Shown in pieces: positions 1-12,530 of a stretch of DNA of 64,000 bases. The stretch lies in NCBI GenBank assembly GCA_964036275.1, contig OZ038434.1, forward strand, positions 62,001 to 126,000, given 5' to 3'. The translations under genes were made by a program, and so were the position numbers. Under the pieces are notes generated by a model that was not told the DNA's origin, did not search any database, and saw only the letters and a program-made list of their open reading frames with translations. Each line of letters begins with the position of its first letter. Position 1 is the first letter of the stretch. Source of the stretch: Litoditis marina (lineage: Eukaryota > Nematoda > Chromadorea > Rhabditida > Rhabditidae).

Positions 1-1614
1 CGGTACACTAAATAACTATCACATGGGAAGTAAGATGCTCAATCTGGAAATCAAAAAAAAGTTCTGTTGGCATTGTGCGCTGGCGCCAATTGGCGCCAAA
101 GTTGGAAAAATATCAGTTATCGTCAATCAAACTGTTTCAAGTTAACAGATATTGAATATTCCGATGTTAAATAAAGATCCACAAATTCAAAATCGAATTT
201 TATCGTCTGGCTCGGAACAGACGCCAAATGGCGCCAAAACAAAAACACACGAAACTGACAATTGAATAGTTTGAATATTGCTCCAATCAGTAATTGACAC
301 ATGTAGTGTGTACTGGTAGCTCAAAAACCTAGAAAATTTCGTTTCGTTCTGGCGCCAGACGCGTGTGTCAATTGACGCAGGAATGAAAAAAGTTTCAACG
401 AAGGTTTTTGATGTGGTATTAGAAATAATGGCTATATTGTAAGTGAGTTGGTGTCTCTAATTGTAGATTTGTCAATGGCGCCAATCCCCATCGCTTATCG
501 CCGCTAAAAGCGGTGTACATGTCAATCGGAACGTTTAGCGTTTTTGTTCAGTTGTTGATAGTCACAGAGCCAGTAACCTGCGTTATATTACAACATCAGC
601 AATTTTATGGTCTGCATTCGGCTTCGTGCACACACAAAACTGAGATTTCCATAATAATATAATGAGTTCACAAGATTCACTCTGTGAATAGGCAACATAT
701 GAAGTTGTAGGAGTACAACTAGCAAAAAAAGGACAATTAGTAAAAAGTGGGGGAACCAACAAATGTGTGAGTTGTGTTTGGTTCGACCTCGATATCAGCA
801 AAAAATGAACGATACGAATTGCTGTGATACTGTAGCAGAAGTATTCTGCAAAAATAGAACAATACAAATGTTGCACAATGGTTCACAACGCACGCATGTC
901 GTCAAAGCACACATGAAATACCCTTCGGCAATTCCTGAAATATCATGCGGGCTTCGTGAACCATTGTGCAACATTTGTATTGTTCTATTTTTGCAGAATA
1001 CTTCTGCTACAGTATCACAGCAATTCGTATCGTTCACTTTTTGCTGATATCGAGGTCGAACCAAACACAACTCACACATTTGTTGGTTCCCCCACTTTTT
1101 ACTAATTCTACTTGTTTCATCCTCTCATCTCTCTCTCTCTGTCTATCTATGTATCTATCTGTCTGTAAGCATTTGCTTCACAGTGGTGTACGAAGCATGC
1201 CTATTTGTGTACCCCCAAAAGAGTCGGGTGTGGCGTTGTTAGTTTACGCACGTCTGTGAGAATTTCAATGTCGAAACCATAGGTCAACTCTTTCCTTCAA
1301 CTGAGCTATGGGGACCCATAACTTTTCCAACATTTCTTGGTTTCTCGGCTAATTCCCTAGAGGGACCTATAACTTTCCGCTGTTTTTGTAGAGGGGGTGT
1401 TCAACTGTTCAAACCTTCAAACTGACACTGTCCCACCTATGGTCGAAACGTTGAAAGCAGGCGCCTTACAAAAGTTTTCGAATCGGTTTCGAAACTTTCG
1501 ATGGCGGCCTGACTGCTGTATATTGTTCACCATCACCATGTTGTGAGATTTGAAATATGAAGCGGTGCAACTATTTCTTATTGTAGTTCATTTGTGATAT
1601 TGTCATAATTTCAG
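1..1614. other. PSME4 intron sequence, no exon recognised
   Basis: I see no PSME4 exon here. It holds scattered GGCGCCA motifs (for example near 82, 93, 230, 350 and 477), the palindrome at 735-1107 and a TCTC/TCTA low-complexity run at 1124-1167. Confidence 0.5.
735..1107. repeat. Long palindrome with about 155 bp arms
   Basis: The left arm 735-892 and right arm 951-1107 are almost exact reverse complements. Matching pieces are AATTAGTAAAAAGTGGGGGA with its complement at the far right, and GTTGCACAATGGTTCAC flanking the centre. A 58 bp spacer (893-950) separates them. The two similar open frames on opposite strands here are a product of the symmetry, not genes. It probably is a foldback element in a PSME4 intron. 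Confidence 0.85.
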
Positions 1615-4600
1615 ACGTGCATCCGTGATTCCGGCCAGTAAATGGCGCGATCTGGAGACGAGAAAAAGAATCTGCGAGATCGCCTGGCGACAACTTCCAT
1701 CGGCCACTGTGGAAATGCAACGTATGGGAGTATCCACGTGGGTGCCTGTTCCATGGTTCACAAACATACACCACTAAGTTGTGACTAGTCTACGAATATG
1801 AATCCCTTCATTGATTTTCTTTCAAAAAAATGACATTTTCTCAATATGAGTGAGAAGGAGCCCGTTTTTTGAATTATGCTGACTATTTAGACAACTTTGC
1901 TGGTGTGTGTATATAACAGCTTTCCTTGTATGACAAATTTACACCTAGGACTCTCACCATGTTGTGAGATTTGAAATATGAAGCGGTGAAGTATGAATAT
2001 AAAAGTGTTGATGTATATGAATCGAATGACAGCCAGTTGTTAGTTGAGCATCGAAATTGGTGACAGGTTCTCATGTATTTTGCCAGTGGTGAGTGATGTC
2101 GAGTGAAGTTAGAAAAAATAGAACTTTTTGGGGAAATAGGAAGAAGTTTTTATAAACAAGTACATCAGATGTGTTTCATATTATATGGCAGGTTTTCTGT
2201 GTTTATTGGAAGGGGTGTATTATGGGAATACATTTTTATGATGTGAATTTTTTTCAGAGCTCTGAAGCATATTTGTACGGTCTACGATACGAATCTTTAC
2301 AATGATCTTGCGCAGCTTCCGGAACGATTCCGTCTCAGAGGCACTGATTTCTGGTTGAAACGTTTCGAGAATAAGGTTGGTTCAGATTGAGTGGCGTTTT
2401 TCGGGTAGTAGAGGGACCTAGATCTGGGTCTTGTAATACGCTGTTACGTCAAATAATAGTTTGGACTTTTTGAAAAATCAAACTAATGTGATAGTATGTA
2501 CTTTATACTGTAACTGGTAACATCGAAATTATACATAAATCTCACTCAATTAAGAATGTTGATGTCTATGAATCGAAAACGGTACGAGAGGGACCGTTTT
2601 GTGTGATTTTGCGAACATTTTCATCCAATAAACGAACAGTTGCAGAAACGTGATGAAAACGTTAGAAAACGAAAGCGTGGTGAGTATGTGCAAGCGTCGT
2701 TTTGGAATGGGGGTATTTCATGTTCACCTGTTTGGCGCATGCCTATCTTGATTTGTGTTCAGATTGACAGTATCAACAACATCCATCTGGCGCCCCATAT
2801 CTCTCTGTCGGACACGAATCTACAGAATCTGGAGACTTTGGAGGCGTTGCCTGCTTCTGGGGGGAAACTGCGCGTCCGCAGCAACAGCGAATCAAGTGTC
2901 ACCCATGAGCATGAGGAAACGAGGGAGAAGGCGGTCAGTTTCATGAAATTTATTCCGAAATATGAGTATTGATTGGGCAACGGGGAAGATGTACAACCCC
3001 CCCCCCCCCCCCCCCCACGTGTTACTACCAATATTCACTCAATTTAATTTTAAAAAAATCGCGGGGCGGGTTGAGCATTGTTTACTACTTCTCTGTACGT
3101 AGCTCCGTACTCTTGAATGTTTGTCTTCACGCGTGAACATTTTGTCTGAACCGAAATTGAACTGAAATAAACCGAACTTGAACTGAACTGAAATACTTCC
3201 CTATAGAGAGCTCACAATACTCTGGATAATTTCTATAGATGTATCTAAACGAAAATTAGTACTATCAACAACCCTGTGGTGGACATGTTTGGTTTGTATT
3301 GTCTGTGGGGTTTTGACTCGTTCTGTTTCAGTCGCTGATCTACCTCCGAACTTTGTTGGAATTCCTTCTACAGTACTATGAGGACTGCATGACCTGTCTG
3401 TCTCCCGGCATTATGAAACAATTCCCCATGTTGCTCGACTATGCTAATGAGGAGGATTCAGAGTAAGTTTAATATTCCGTTTATTCTGTGGCATACTTTG
3501 GAACAAGTATTTCTCGATATACCCAATCGGACATCTATGTAGAATTGATGTAGGTTGGGTTTTGAGGAGGAGAACAAACCCCTTTTTTCCGGCGCAAAAG
3601 ATACGATTTATGAAGCAGGTCTCAGAGGTACGATAGTCCTAAGTTAAAATTCGTTCTATTTTCAGTGATCAGTGTCACTACAAGGACATGGACATTAAGC
3701 TTAGTGCAAGTGTTCTGGTGCACGAGTATATGAGCAGTCTTCTTCTGTTGGAGAAATACGCCGATGAGTACCTGACCACTATCATCAATGTTCGTTTCAT
3801 TTAAGTCTCTATTCTAAGGTGTTGAGGAAACTCAGCATACAGTTTTTATGACAGACTACTTTTGAAGACATGGTTAACCATAAAGAAAGTTTCCACGCAT
3901 TCAGCAGCTCTTTGGTTTACAATTTCTTATTCACATTTCTGGTCCGAATCGCTGTTTCCTTTCCGGTATAGTGGCACCCACCTTAGAATTACGTTGATCA
4001 TGGCTATTTATGAAAATTATTCTTTTCAGACCTACGACCGCTCCTGTGTGTGGCGCGTCAAAGTGTCCGCTCTGAAGTACCTTCAAGTGATTGTCTTCTC
4101 CAACATTTATGTCTGTGAGCGCAAGAAGAGGCCGCAGCTGGTGACTGATGTAATATTCAGAGGACTCGTTGATGTTCAGGTTGGTAACTTCACGGTAATC
4201 ACGTAAAACATCCAGTTTGTGGTTTGATGAACAAATGTTGTGATGAAACAGGCTATCCTGTTCGAATAACTAGTGGGTAAGTTGTTTCAGAGAGTGTTCG
4301 TGGAATGAGACATGGGAATGTTTACAGACTAGAATCGCATATTTATCAATGTTAAGAATGAAGTTCGTCAAGAGGCCACTCGCTGTCTGCTCACTCTCGC
4401 TCATTGTGAATACATCAAGCTGTGCCCCAATCTAGTGGTACGTTGAAATTACAAATCCATTCTATGGACATGGCTGAATTATTGATTAATTTGTGTTATA
4501 GCGGGCAGTGCTGCTGTTCACTCGCAATACTCCAGTGAAAAAGTGCAGAAATAATTCATCAACGGTATTCTTTTGTGCCATTATTGGAGGAATTTGGGCG

Positions 4601-5328
4601 TTTTTTTGTGAAAGGATGATGTTTTTCGCATTCAAATCGTAAAATTGGCTATTTTTCGTAGAAGAATCACACGGTTTTGGTGTTTGTGTGTGTTTGCGCG
4701 ATCGTTTTCTGTTATCCATTCGTTCACGCTATTTACAGGCCCGTATCGCGGCTCTGCAGACCTCGAACGGTCGTCGTTTCCAGCACGGGGCGGTACTGGC
4801 CTTCGGGGCACTCGTCATGGCCCATCCCTACTCCACCCCCGCTCATCTCATCCCCGTTCTCAGACTGCTCTGTCAGGTCGGATCGCACAACGCCGAGGTT
4901 CAGGTTGGTAGTTCTGTACTTCACCTATGCGTAGTGACCGAATTCTCGCTGTAGTTTGATCTCTACATACACCGCGATTCACGGATTTCAACCGAAAAAC
5001 AACGGGGTCAAAAAACACAGAGGCTTGTTGCAACATACACCTGCTAGACTATAAACCTGCTCAGGATTGCTTAGGGACGCATAGGCCTGCTTTGAAGAGA
5101 GCGAACCGTATAACTGTGAACCAGCTATGTTTTCTGGTCACATTACACGCTGAGAGTTTGGATACGTGATCTCGATTCCATAAATGTGAATTCCAGGTGG
5201 CTGCCACAACTGCCCTTCGCGAGTTCCGTCGCAGTCATCGTGATGAGTGGTCGAAGACGGCCCATCTGCTCGGACCGCAACTTGTCTACCAGATCGAGAA
5301 CGCCATCGCACCCGTCTACTACGCATAG
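1615..5328 (+). CDS. PSME4: Proteasome activator PA200/Blm10, C-terminal part (5' end outside window)
   Basis: PA200 is a HEAT-repeat protein that caps the 20S proteasome, binding the alpha ring through its C-terminus. Nine exons splice in frame: 1615-1737, 2258-2375, 2763-2933, 3332-3462, 3666-3789, 4030-4179, 4357-4437, 4739-4903 and 5197-5328. The first exon is entered in phase 2, so coding continues to the left of the window. About 398 residues are visible, against roughly 1,840 in the human protein. Recognition rests on the last four exons: alpha-helical HEAT-like text (SALKYLQVIVFSNIYV, NEVRQEATRCLLTLAHC, HGAVLAFGALVMAHPYSTP, TTALREFRRSHRDEW) and a C-terminus ending YYA, the conserved PA200 tail that inserts into the alpha-ring pocket. 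The acidic and serine-rich exon 2763-2933 is a likely flexible loop. The donor at 2934 (GTCAGT) and the acceptor at 4356 (GTTAAG) are weak but preserve frame. The four upstream exons are less diagnostic. Confidence 0.88.
2997..3016. repeat. Poly-C tract
   Basis: A run of about 20 C in the PSME4 intron after exon 2763-2933. Its length is likely to be unstable in sequencing. Confidence 0.8.
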
Positions 5329-5984
5329 ATCCCCCGACCATAGATATCATTCAATGAATCTCATACCTATTGATTGATGTTCTCTTCCAGTCATCCTTTC
5401 GGATATCGATTGTTGATCTTGTTGTATATGTCACTACTTGTGTTGAACACCCCGAGATATTGAGACCAATAGGGCATCGATTTAATCTTGTGCTCGTAAT
5501 ATCTCCCTTTGATTGTAGTTTGCCTAGAATTCCTCGTAGTTTGTTCACTTTACTCGCGCTAGTTGTCGTTGATTAGTTGTCATTCTATTTATGATGTATC
5601 GGTTCTCTCATCACTCGGGTGTCATTTGGTATACTTGTATTCAGCCTGTAGCAGGCGTCGTCTTTGGCTGTGATTTCAAGGTTAAGTCACACTAAGCGTT
5701 GGTCCAAAATGGGCTGTATTGTATTTTTACGAATGTACAGTTTTCTGGATTGCTTGTAGTTTGTAGTATAGCTACCAATTAGGTTATAGGCTCTAGAGTT
5801 TTCAACCGCTTTACGACCCAAATATTTCGCTATTGCACTCTGTGGGGACCCGTTTCTGTAGAAAGTTTTCAGCTGATTGTACTAAGTTCTTTGAGATCAT
5901 TTGCTACGAAATACATATTTTGCAGAGCATTTATTTTTTTTTCATAAAGTAATTGATCTAGTCTCTTATGTAGTATATCAGAAT

Positions 5985-5990
5985 AATAAA
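5985..5990 (+). terminator. Candidate polyadenylation signal for PSME4
   Basis: An AATAAA hexamer lies about 660 bp after the PSME4 stop codon, in the otherwise gene-free 1 kb before DUS4L. A second one is at 6194-6199. Either could end the transcript; the sequence alone cannot decide. Confidence 0.35.
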
Positions 5991-6369
5991 TAGGAAAGCC
6001 CGCTATTCTCGTTTTCTAGAGTTGTACTTTGGTGATTCTAAACCTTGAAATATCCGACAGTGATTTCTGTAAGTAGAAATAGAACAAATTGACTCTGCTG
6101 TGTACATCCTATCTTTATCACCCCGCCCTCTTAACAGGCTTCTTCAAAAGAATGTATTTTTTAACTTTCATTCAACAAAAAATGTTGAATGGGAATAAAT
6201 CCAATTCAAGCTGTGTGTAGCAGTTGGGGGTAGCACCTTAAAAATGGCCTTCCTACCACCCCACTGTGAGAATTGAGGTGTGTATTGTCAGTAATTCATT
6301 ACATTAATTTTTTCTCTACAAACAAATCATTTTGAAGCTGTTCAAAGTTGAACATCCTTTTTAGAAACG

Positions 6370-9300
6370 ATGTTGAATGAGGAGAGGCCTCTGTTTTATC
6401 TAGCTCCCATGGTTCGGTTTTCCAAGTTAGTTTCACCATTCTGTTCTGTACGTGTCCATTGAAAAAACTTAACATTTGGGGCCATAAATGGGGAAAATTC
6501 TACTTTCGCACCCACCACAATTGCACCCCCTCATGATAGTTTGGCCCCCCACCCGCACTAGTTTCAACAGGAAGTGGTGGGAGGTAAATGTATGGTAGGG
6601 TTGGGGGCTAAAATTAAATGTCGGCATTGTACAATCACCCCCCCACGGTGTGTGAAATGCAGCATATGTGCTGCAGTGATAATCTAATTGGCGACGGTTC
6701 AGACGCTGACAGGCGTTCAAACGAAAACGCGCGCGCTGTAATCTAGGGTGCGTCGCGGTTTGTTGCCTGACTGCGCGGAAAAAATTCAAAATTTCAAAAA
6801 ATTCAAAATTGAAAAATTCAAAATTGAGTTAACTACGTGTATTGTTAGGTAACTTTGTTTAGCTCCTATGGAGTATCTACTATATACTATTCCTGATCTG
6901 TTATCTATCCGCAATGGAGTTGGAGTCATTCGTTTCTTATGGAAACATGTTATGTTACGTTGGAATGAAGTTTTCCCTAAAAAAAACTCTATAACAACCC
7001 AATTATATCGTTTTATTCGGCGAATAACCTTTTTCTGAACTTCTCTGAAAAAAATAAGTTTCCCCCATTTTGTATGAAAGACGTCCAAGTAAGTGTGCTC
7101 TAAAGTGACACGCTCGCACTAGTCCCGCGTCGCGGTCCACACGCGCCGCTTGAGTCGGGCGTCGCGGACTAGCGGCAGAATCCAACTTGAAAATGACCCG
7201 GCGCAAACACCGTGCCCCACTAACGTAAATGAAAGTAACTAATTAAATAAGTAATTAATTAAGTAACTAAATTCGCCCCCACTCTTATTATTCTTAGTTG
7301 CAACGGAGCCATGTTACTTTCACCCCCATGGTGGGGGTGAAAGTAACACAGGACTTATTTCGGCTAAAACGAGAAAATGGGGGGGGGGGCGAAAGTAAAA
7401 TAGTCCCCATAAATGACTCGTTTTGATTTTAGCTGGAATGTAGTGAAAACGTTGTTACTATGAAGTTGAATTAAGAGAAGCATATGTTTTGTCTCTAGGC
7501 TGGCTTTCCGCCAACTAGTGCGTCTCTACGATGTCGATTGCTGCTATACTCCAATGATTTATGCCAAGAATTTCCTGGAGTCGGACTTCTGTCGCAAGAG
7601 CGAGTTCTCGACTGCTCCAGGTTGGTGAATTTTTTGCTGTAAATGCATCTGAATCCTGCCACACCGTTGATCCACTTAATTTTCTGCGAAAGCACTTTCC
7701 GGAAACCTTGAAAATTGGGCAACCAACCTTGAAAGTTTGGAAGCTTTCAGATAAAAATGCGGAAACATCTGAAAAAATATTCTTTTTTTTTTCAGGAAAA
7801 TTATTGTTCTGGGAGAGATCGGGTAATAGTCGTGATAGAATATTTATTTAGTCTTGGAAACACTGTTATTTCTAGGAGACTCTCCCCTGATTGTGCAGTT
7901 TGCCTCTGATGACCCCTTCGTTTTCGCCTCGGCAGCAGAGGTTGTGCAAAGGTACGAAGAGGTTTCCTTTGCCTGATCGTGTCAGAACGCAACAGCTCTT
8001 GTGGAGACCATAGTCAGTAATGGTGTTAGTCCATATTTTAGATGTGTATTATTTAGATGTATGAATTCACATGACAGTGGTAGAGTTTTTATTAGTAGAA
8101 GAAATGAAATCTGTCAACCTGTTTGATATTGCATATATCTAAAGTATTGTAATCATGGTCACTTATAGATTCTGCTCCGGAGTCGACCTGAATTGTGGTT
8201 GTCCAAAGCACGATGTGCGTTCCAAGGGATTCGGCAGTTCGCTGCTAACGAAACCAGAGTTGTTAGCAGATATTGTACGACAAACAAGGGAAAGACTTGA
8301 GGATCCCACATTCACGGTTAGAATTGCTAATTATTAGGCGGAATTCGTATAAGTGTATTGGGTATTTAAATAGTAACATTTTCACTCAATTCTTTGAAAG
8401 TTATGGTAGCAATGTGGAGTTCCCTTCACAATACAAAGTAAGTAGAAAGTTAGTACTCGCAGAACGGAACCTAGTTGTCCAACCAGCTCCTCGAGATAAA
8501 TTTCTGCCTTTCAGATATCGCTCAAAATCAGGCTACAGTATCCACTTGAAACAACGGTGGATTTGTGTCGCAAGGTACGTGAGAACGATAGCATTCATTC
8601 GAGTGAATATATTTGTTAACATACGTGAGGTGTTTTTGTTGTAGAAATAGATAAATTAAAAATCGGGTGTTTCACTGGGGTGACCAAACTACAAAACATG
8701 GTGGTAGATTAGATTTTCACCGGTAAAGTGCGACTTTTGTTGAAACTGGAGTAGTTCAAAATTCGGATTGTCATTGTAAGAAAAACGGGTGATTCAATAG
8801 AGCCAACAAAGTCGTCCTACGTTTGTCTGTTGAATTTGAATGGCGTGGTTTTTCAGGCGGAGAAGGCTGGTGTCACTCATTTGACAGTTCACGGAAGAAC
8901 GCCGACTCAGAATACCGAACCCGTCGATTATGAGGCTATTAGATTGATCAAGGTGAGAAAGTTGTCTGTCGTGTCTGTGATCTCTCATAAAAAAACAGCC
9001 CAACAAGTATAAAGAGTTTTTGTTATGTTGATATTAGTAATCTACTATTCTGGTTCCACATTCACGTAGTTGCTCCTTTTCAATATACTGTTCTGGATAG
9101 TTTTTTGTTCACTTCAATTGATTTCCGTAACGGAACTGATAATTTGTATCAGCTCACAGCTGGCTTCTTTCTTTGAGTTTTATCTAAATGAGATTCTTCC
9201 AGTCTTCGGTCAGTGTTCCGATAATAGCAAACGGCGATTTCACAAGTAGATCTCAAGCCATGCGAATTGCCGCTGAAACGGGAGTGGACGGTCAGTTTTT

Positions 9301-11703
9301 CGGAATTTGAAGTAGTTATTTCTAAGTAATACAATGCCTTTCTCATTTTCTGCAAGCTGAAAAGAAACAGATCCAGGTGTCCATATATGATGTGAATTTT
9401 GTGCATTCATGTGTCTGCCATTGTTGATTCTTATGTTTTGTCTCTAGGAATTATGGCTGCCAATGGTATACTGGAAAATCCAGCCATGTTCGCCGGTTAC
9501 GAATATACGCCGAAGTGCTGTATTCGCGACTTTGTGAGTTGATATCCTCATGAAAAGTTTGAGCTATTCTCTTTTTTTTTACTATAATTATATGCGTTAA
9601 CGTACACAGGGAAATAAAAACCGCTAATTGACAGCAAAGTTACTGCAGTTCTACCCCGGTTTGACTGCCGATTTACCCCTGGTAGTACCGCGGTACTACC
9701 AGGGGTAAATCGGCAGTAAATCTGCAGTAAACCCGCAGTAACTGCGCAGTAAACTAATTGATATTCAAATCTACCACAAATAATCTAAATAAATACTTTT
9801 TCAAAAAAAGTTTCATTTAAGCAATAGGAGCGCTCCATGCTCCCAATCAACGTCAAAGGAAAATAGGTTACCTTTCTGTTCTCGAAAAGTACCTCAAACT
9901 TGGGTAATTAAACCGAAATCAGCCCAAACCTGAACGACTAGTGATGGAGAAGTCCGTACTTAAGTAAGTGTAAGGGCGGAAAATATTTTTTTTCAAAATT
10001 CGTTTTTAAGGTTGAAAATGCATTCAATTTTCCAATATGCATGAATATTAGTTGTACATCAGGATATCGGAACAAATTTTAAAGAAATTGAAGTTATGAG
10101 CCATAACTATGAAAGTTCTTCTCTTAAATTTCCATTATATGGTTTTCCATCATGATTTGCTAAGTAAAATGTCAATTCATTCCATTTTAAACGATTGAAT
10201 ACTCATATTGTAGAAATGCAGTTGTCAGGAACTCATCATAACGATCGAAAAAAAGTTGAACTGTCAGACTTGAAAAAAATTATCTGCTCATTTTCTCGAA
10301 ACTGATTTGTATAATCTCCGATACGTTTATCCCTTCAGTTTTTGAGTTATAATATTGCATTTCCACACGAAGCACGCACTTTTGAATAGTGTCATAGGAA
10401 TTTCGTGACCAGGGTTAAATCCGCAGTAAACCCGTAGTAAGGCGAACCCGTGGGAGATCCGCAGTAAACGTGCAGTAAACGTGCAGTAAACCCGCAGTAG
10501 ATGCATAGTAAACTATTCAAAAGTGCGTGCTTCGTGTGGAAATGCAATATTATCACTCAAAAACTGAAGGGATAAACGTATCGGAGATTATACAAATCAG
10601 TTTCGAGAAAATGAGCAGATAATTTTTTTCAAGTCTGACAGTCCAACTTTTTTTCGATCGTTATGATGAGTTCCTGACAACTGCATTTCTACAGTATGAG
10701 TATTCAATCGTTTAAAATGGAATGAATTGACGTTTTACTTAGCAAATCATGATGGAAAACCATATAATGGAAATTTACGAGAAGAACTTTCATAGTTATG
10801 GCTCATAACTTCAATTTCTTTACCAAATCATGATTGACCAAAAATTTGTTCCGATATCCTGATGTACAACTAATATTCATGCATATTGGAAAATTGAATG
10901 CATTTTCACCCTTAAAAACGAATTTTGAAAAAAATATTTTCCGCCCTTACTTAAGTTCGGACTTCTCCATCACTACTCGTTGAGGTTTGAGTTGATTTCG
11001 GTTTAATTACCCAAGTTTGAGGTACTTTTCGAGAACAGAAAGGTATTCTATTTTCCTTTGACGTTGATAGGGAGCATGGAGCGCTCCTATTGCGTTAAAT
11101 AAAACTATTATTTGAAAAAGTATTATTTTACATTATTTGTGGTAGATTTGAATATCAATTAGTTTACTGCGCAGTTACTGCGGGTTCACTGCAGATTTAC
11201 TGCCGATTTACCCCTGGTAGTACCGCGGTACTACCAGCGGTAAATCTGCAGTCAAACCGGGGTAGAACTGCAGTAACTTTGCTGTCAATTAGCGGTTTTT
11301 ATTTCCCTGTGTTACTATGAATCTACTGCCGGTTTACTGCACGTTTACTGCGGATCTACCTCGGGTTCGCCTTACTACGGGTTTACTGCGGATTTAACCC
11401 TGGTCACGAAATTCCTATGTTGTACTGACAAGCATAATAATTGTTTCCTAATCAGTTAGAAGCATCGATAGGGTTCCAGGGAATAATCGAAGAGTTTTGT
11501 TTGTTTACTGTGTCCAATGATTTATTTTATGTCAGGTTCGTTTGTCGGCTGACCATGGCTTGTCCCAACATCTCTTCCAACAACACATGATATACATGCT
11601 TCGAGGCGTCTTGTCTGCCTCACAACGGAGATTCTTCAATGAATTGACTTCTCGTCCAGCCATAGAAGACTTCTTGAATGATGTTCTCGATCTAAACGAT
11701 TAA
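6370..11703 (+). CDS. DUS4L: tRNA-dihydrouridine synthase, DUS4-like (complete)
   Basis: This is an FMN enzyme that reduces uridine in the tRNA D-loop; yeast Dus4 acts on positions 20a and 20b. Nine exons give 299 residues: 6370-6425, 7499-7620, 7876-7951, 8169-8316, 8515-8574, 8857-8952, 9203-9290, 9448-9533 and 11536-11703. Visible Dus hallmarks are the N-terminal FMN-binding LAPMVRFSK and LAFRQLVR, YTPMI, IVQFAS, the catalytic-cysteine motif LNCGCP, SLKIRL, TVHGRT (catalytic His), PIIANGD and GIMAANGILENPAMFAGYE. Family members are of similar length (about 300-320). The start is the first ATG after an acceptor-like TTTTTAG ending at 6364, only 5 nt upstream, which suggests a trans-splice site. 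The last intron (9534-11535) carries a 1.8 kb foldback element. The gene lies 1 kb behind PSME4 on the same strand. Confidence 0.93.
6780..6827. repeat. Short tandem AAATTCAAA-type repeat
   Basis: About five imperfect copies of AAATTCAAAA/TT in DUS4L intron 1. The rest of that 1 kb intron (6426-7498), including a GC-rich patch near 7100-7180, shows nothing coding. Confidence 0.6.
9605..11420. mobile_element. 1.8 kb foldback (nested inverted-repeat) element inside the last DUS4L intron
   Basis: Two arms of roughly 0.8 kb (about 9605-10395 and 10505-11315) are near-perfect reverse complements. Landmark pairs are the start GGGAAATAAAAACCGCTAAT against its complement near 11300, and the palindrome GGTAGTACCGCGGTACTACC near both ends. 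The centre (10396-10500), full of CGCAGTAAAC units, reappears inverted just outside the right arm at 11320-11415, so the whole is two nested inverted repeats. No open frame in it resembles a transposase. It is best read as a non-autonomous foldback/MITE-like element; its exact ends and target duplication are not determined. Confidence 0.85.
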
Positions 11704-12528
11704 AATTATATATAAGTGCCTTTATTATTGTTATACGGGTATTATGCGTTTCCTATTTTGAAAAAGTTCAATTTGTTAGAATTTGGTTTTGTTGTTACTG
11801 TTATGTGCTTTTTTGTGTTTTATTAATTTTTTGTTGAAATGAAATATGTCTGAAAAGTATTGCGGAAAGTATTGCGGGTACAATACAAGAAAGCTCACGA
11901 AAACGGAATTTTAGTCCGTGTGATATATCGAACATTGTTGTACAATTTAAAAAATGTGAAGGAGCCCAGTGTGTAATATTGAGTTTGTGCACTTTACAAT
12001 AGTCGTAAATGATTTTAACAATTTCAATTACTTTAGTTGAATTTTTCTGTTGTGTCGCGAGCGAATTGACGCTGTGCCACTTTGATTTTTGAAGTTCGCG
12101 CGAACAACTCCGCTGCGGGACCCATTTCATTCTCCGTCGTGGCAAACGTTGCGCCATCGATTTGAAAGTGCTTCTTCAGTTTCAGTTTATATTCTGCATT
12201 ATGTGATTTTATTATTAATTGGAAACTTTTAATTAATTATTAAAACGGTTGGATTCCAGCAGCCTACATTGATACTGAAACTCATTCCAGGCGTTCAAAC
12301 CGACGAAGTTTGTGTGTTAGAGTTTGTTAGGTAACCCGCCCACGGTTATTGTTCCGAGAAATTGGATGTTTTCAAATCTTTCTCTCCCATAATAATTTAA
12401 GTTCGTAGTGCAGTAATAGTGGAGTTTCCTCAAATGTGCTTTTTGAGGCGTCTTGTATGTAACAACATAGCCTCTCCCCACACCTAACATGTTCAGTTTT
12501 GCTTTGCTTCTGTATATCTTTGTTTCAG
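11704..12528. other. DUS4L-TM9SF2 intergenic spacer
   Basis: About 825 bp between same-strand genes. I see no exon. A short minus-strand open frame at 11801-12157 has no recognisable motif or splice context. This spacer would hold the TM9SF2 outron if the gene is trans-spliced. Confidence 0.5.
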
Positions 12529-12530
12529 GT

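Noticed and set aside
763..1079. Two similar open frames on opposite strands
   Set aside because: They are mirror images produced by the palindrome, with no codon or motif evidence.
9534..11535. An autonomous transposon or viral insertion in the DUS4L intron
   Set aside because: No transposase, integrase or reverse-transcriptase frame is present; only inverted repeats are seen.
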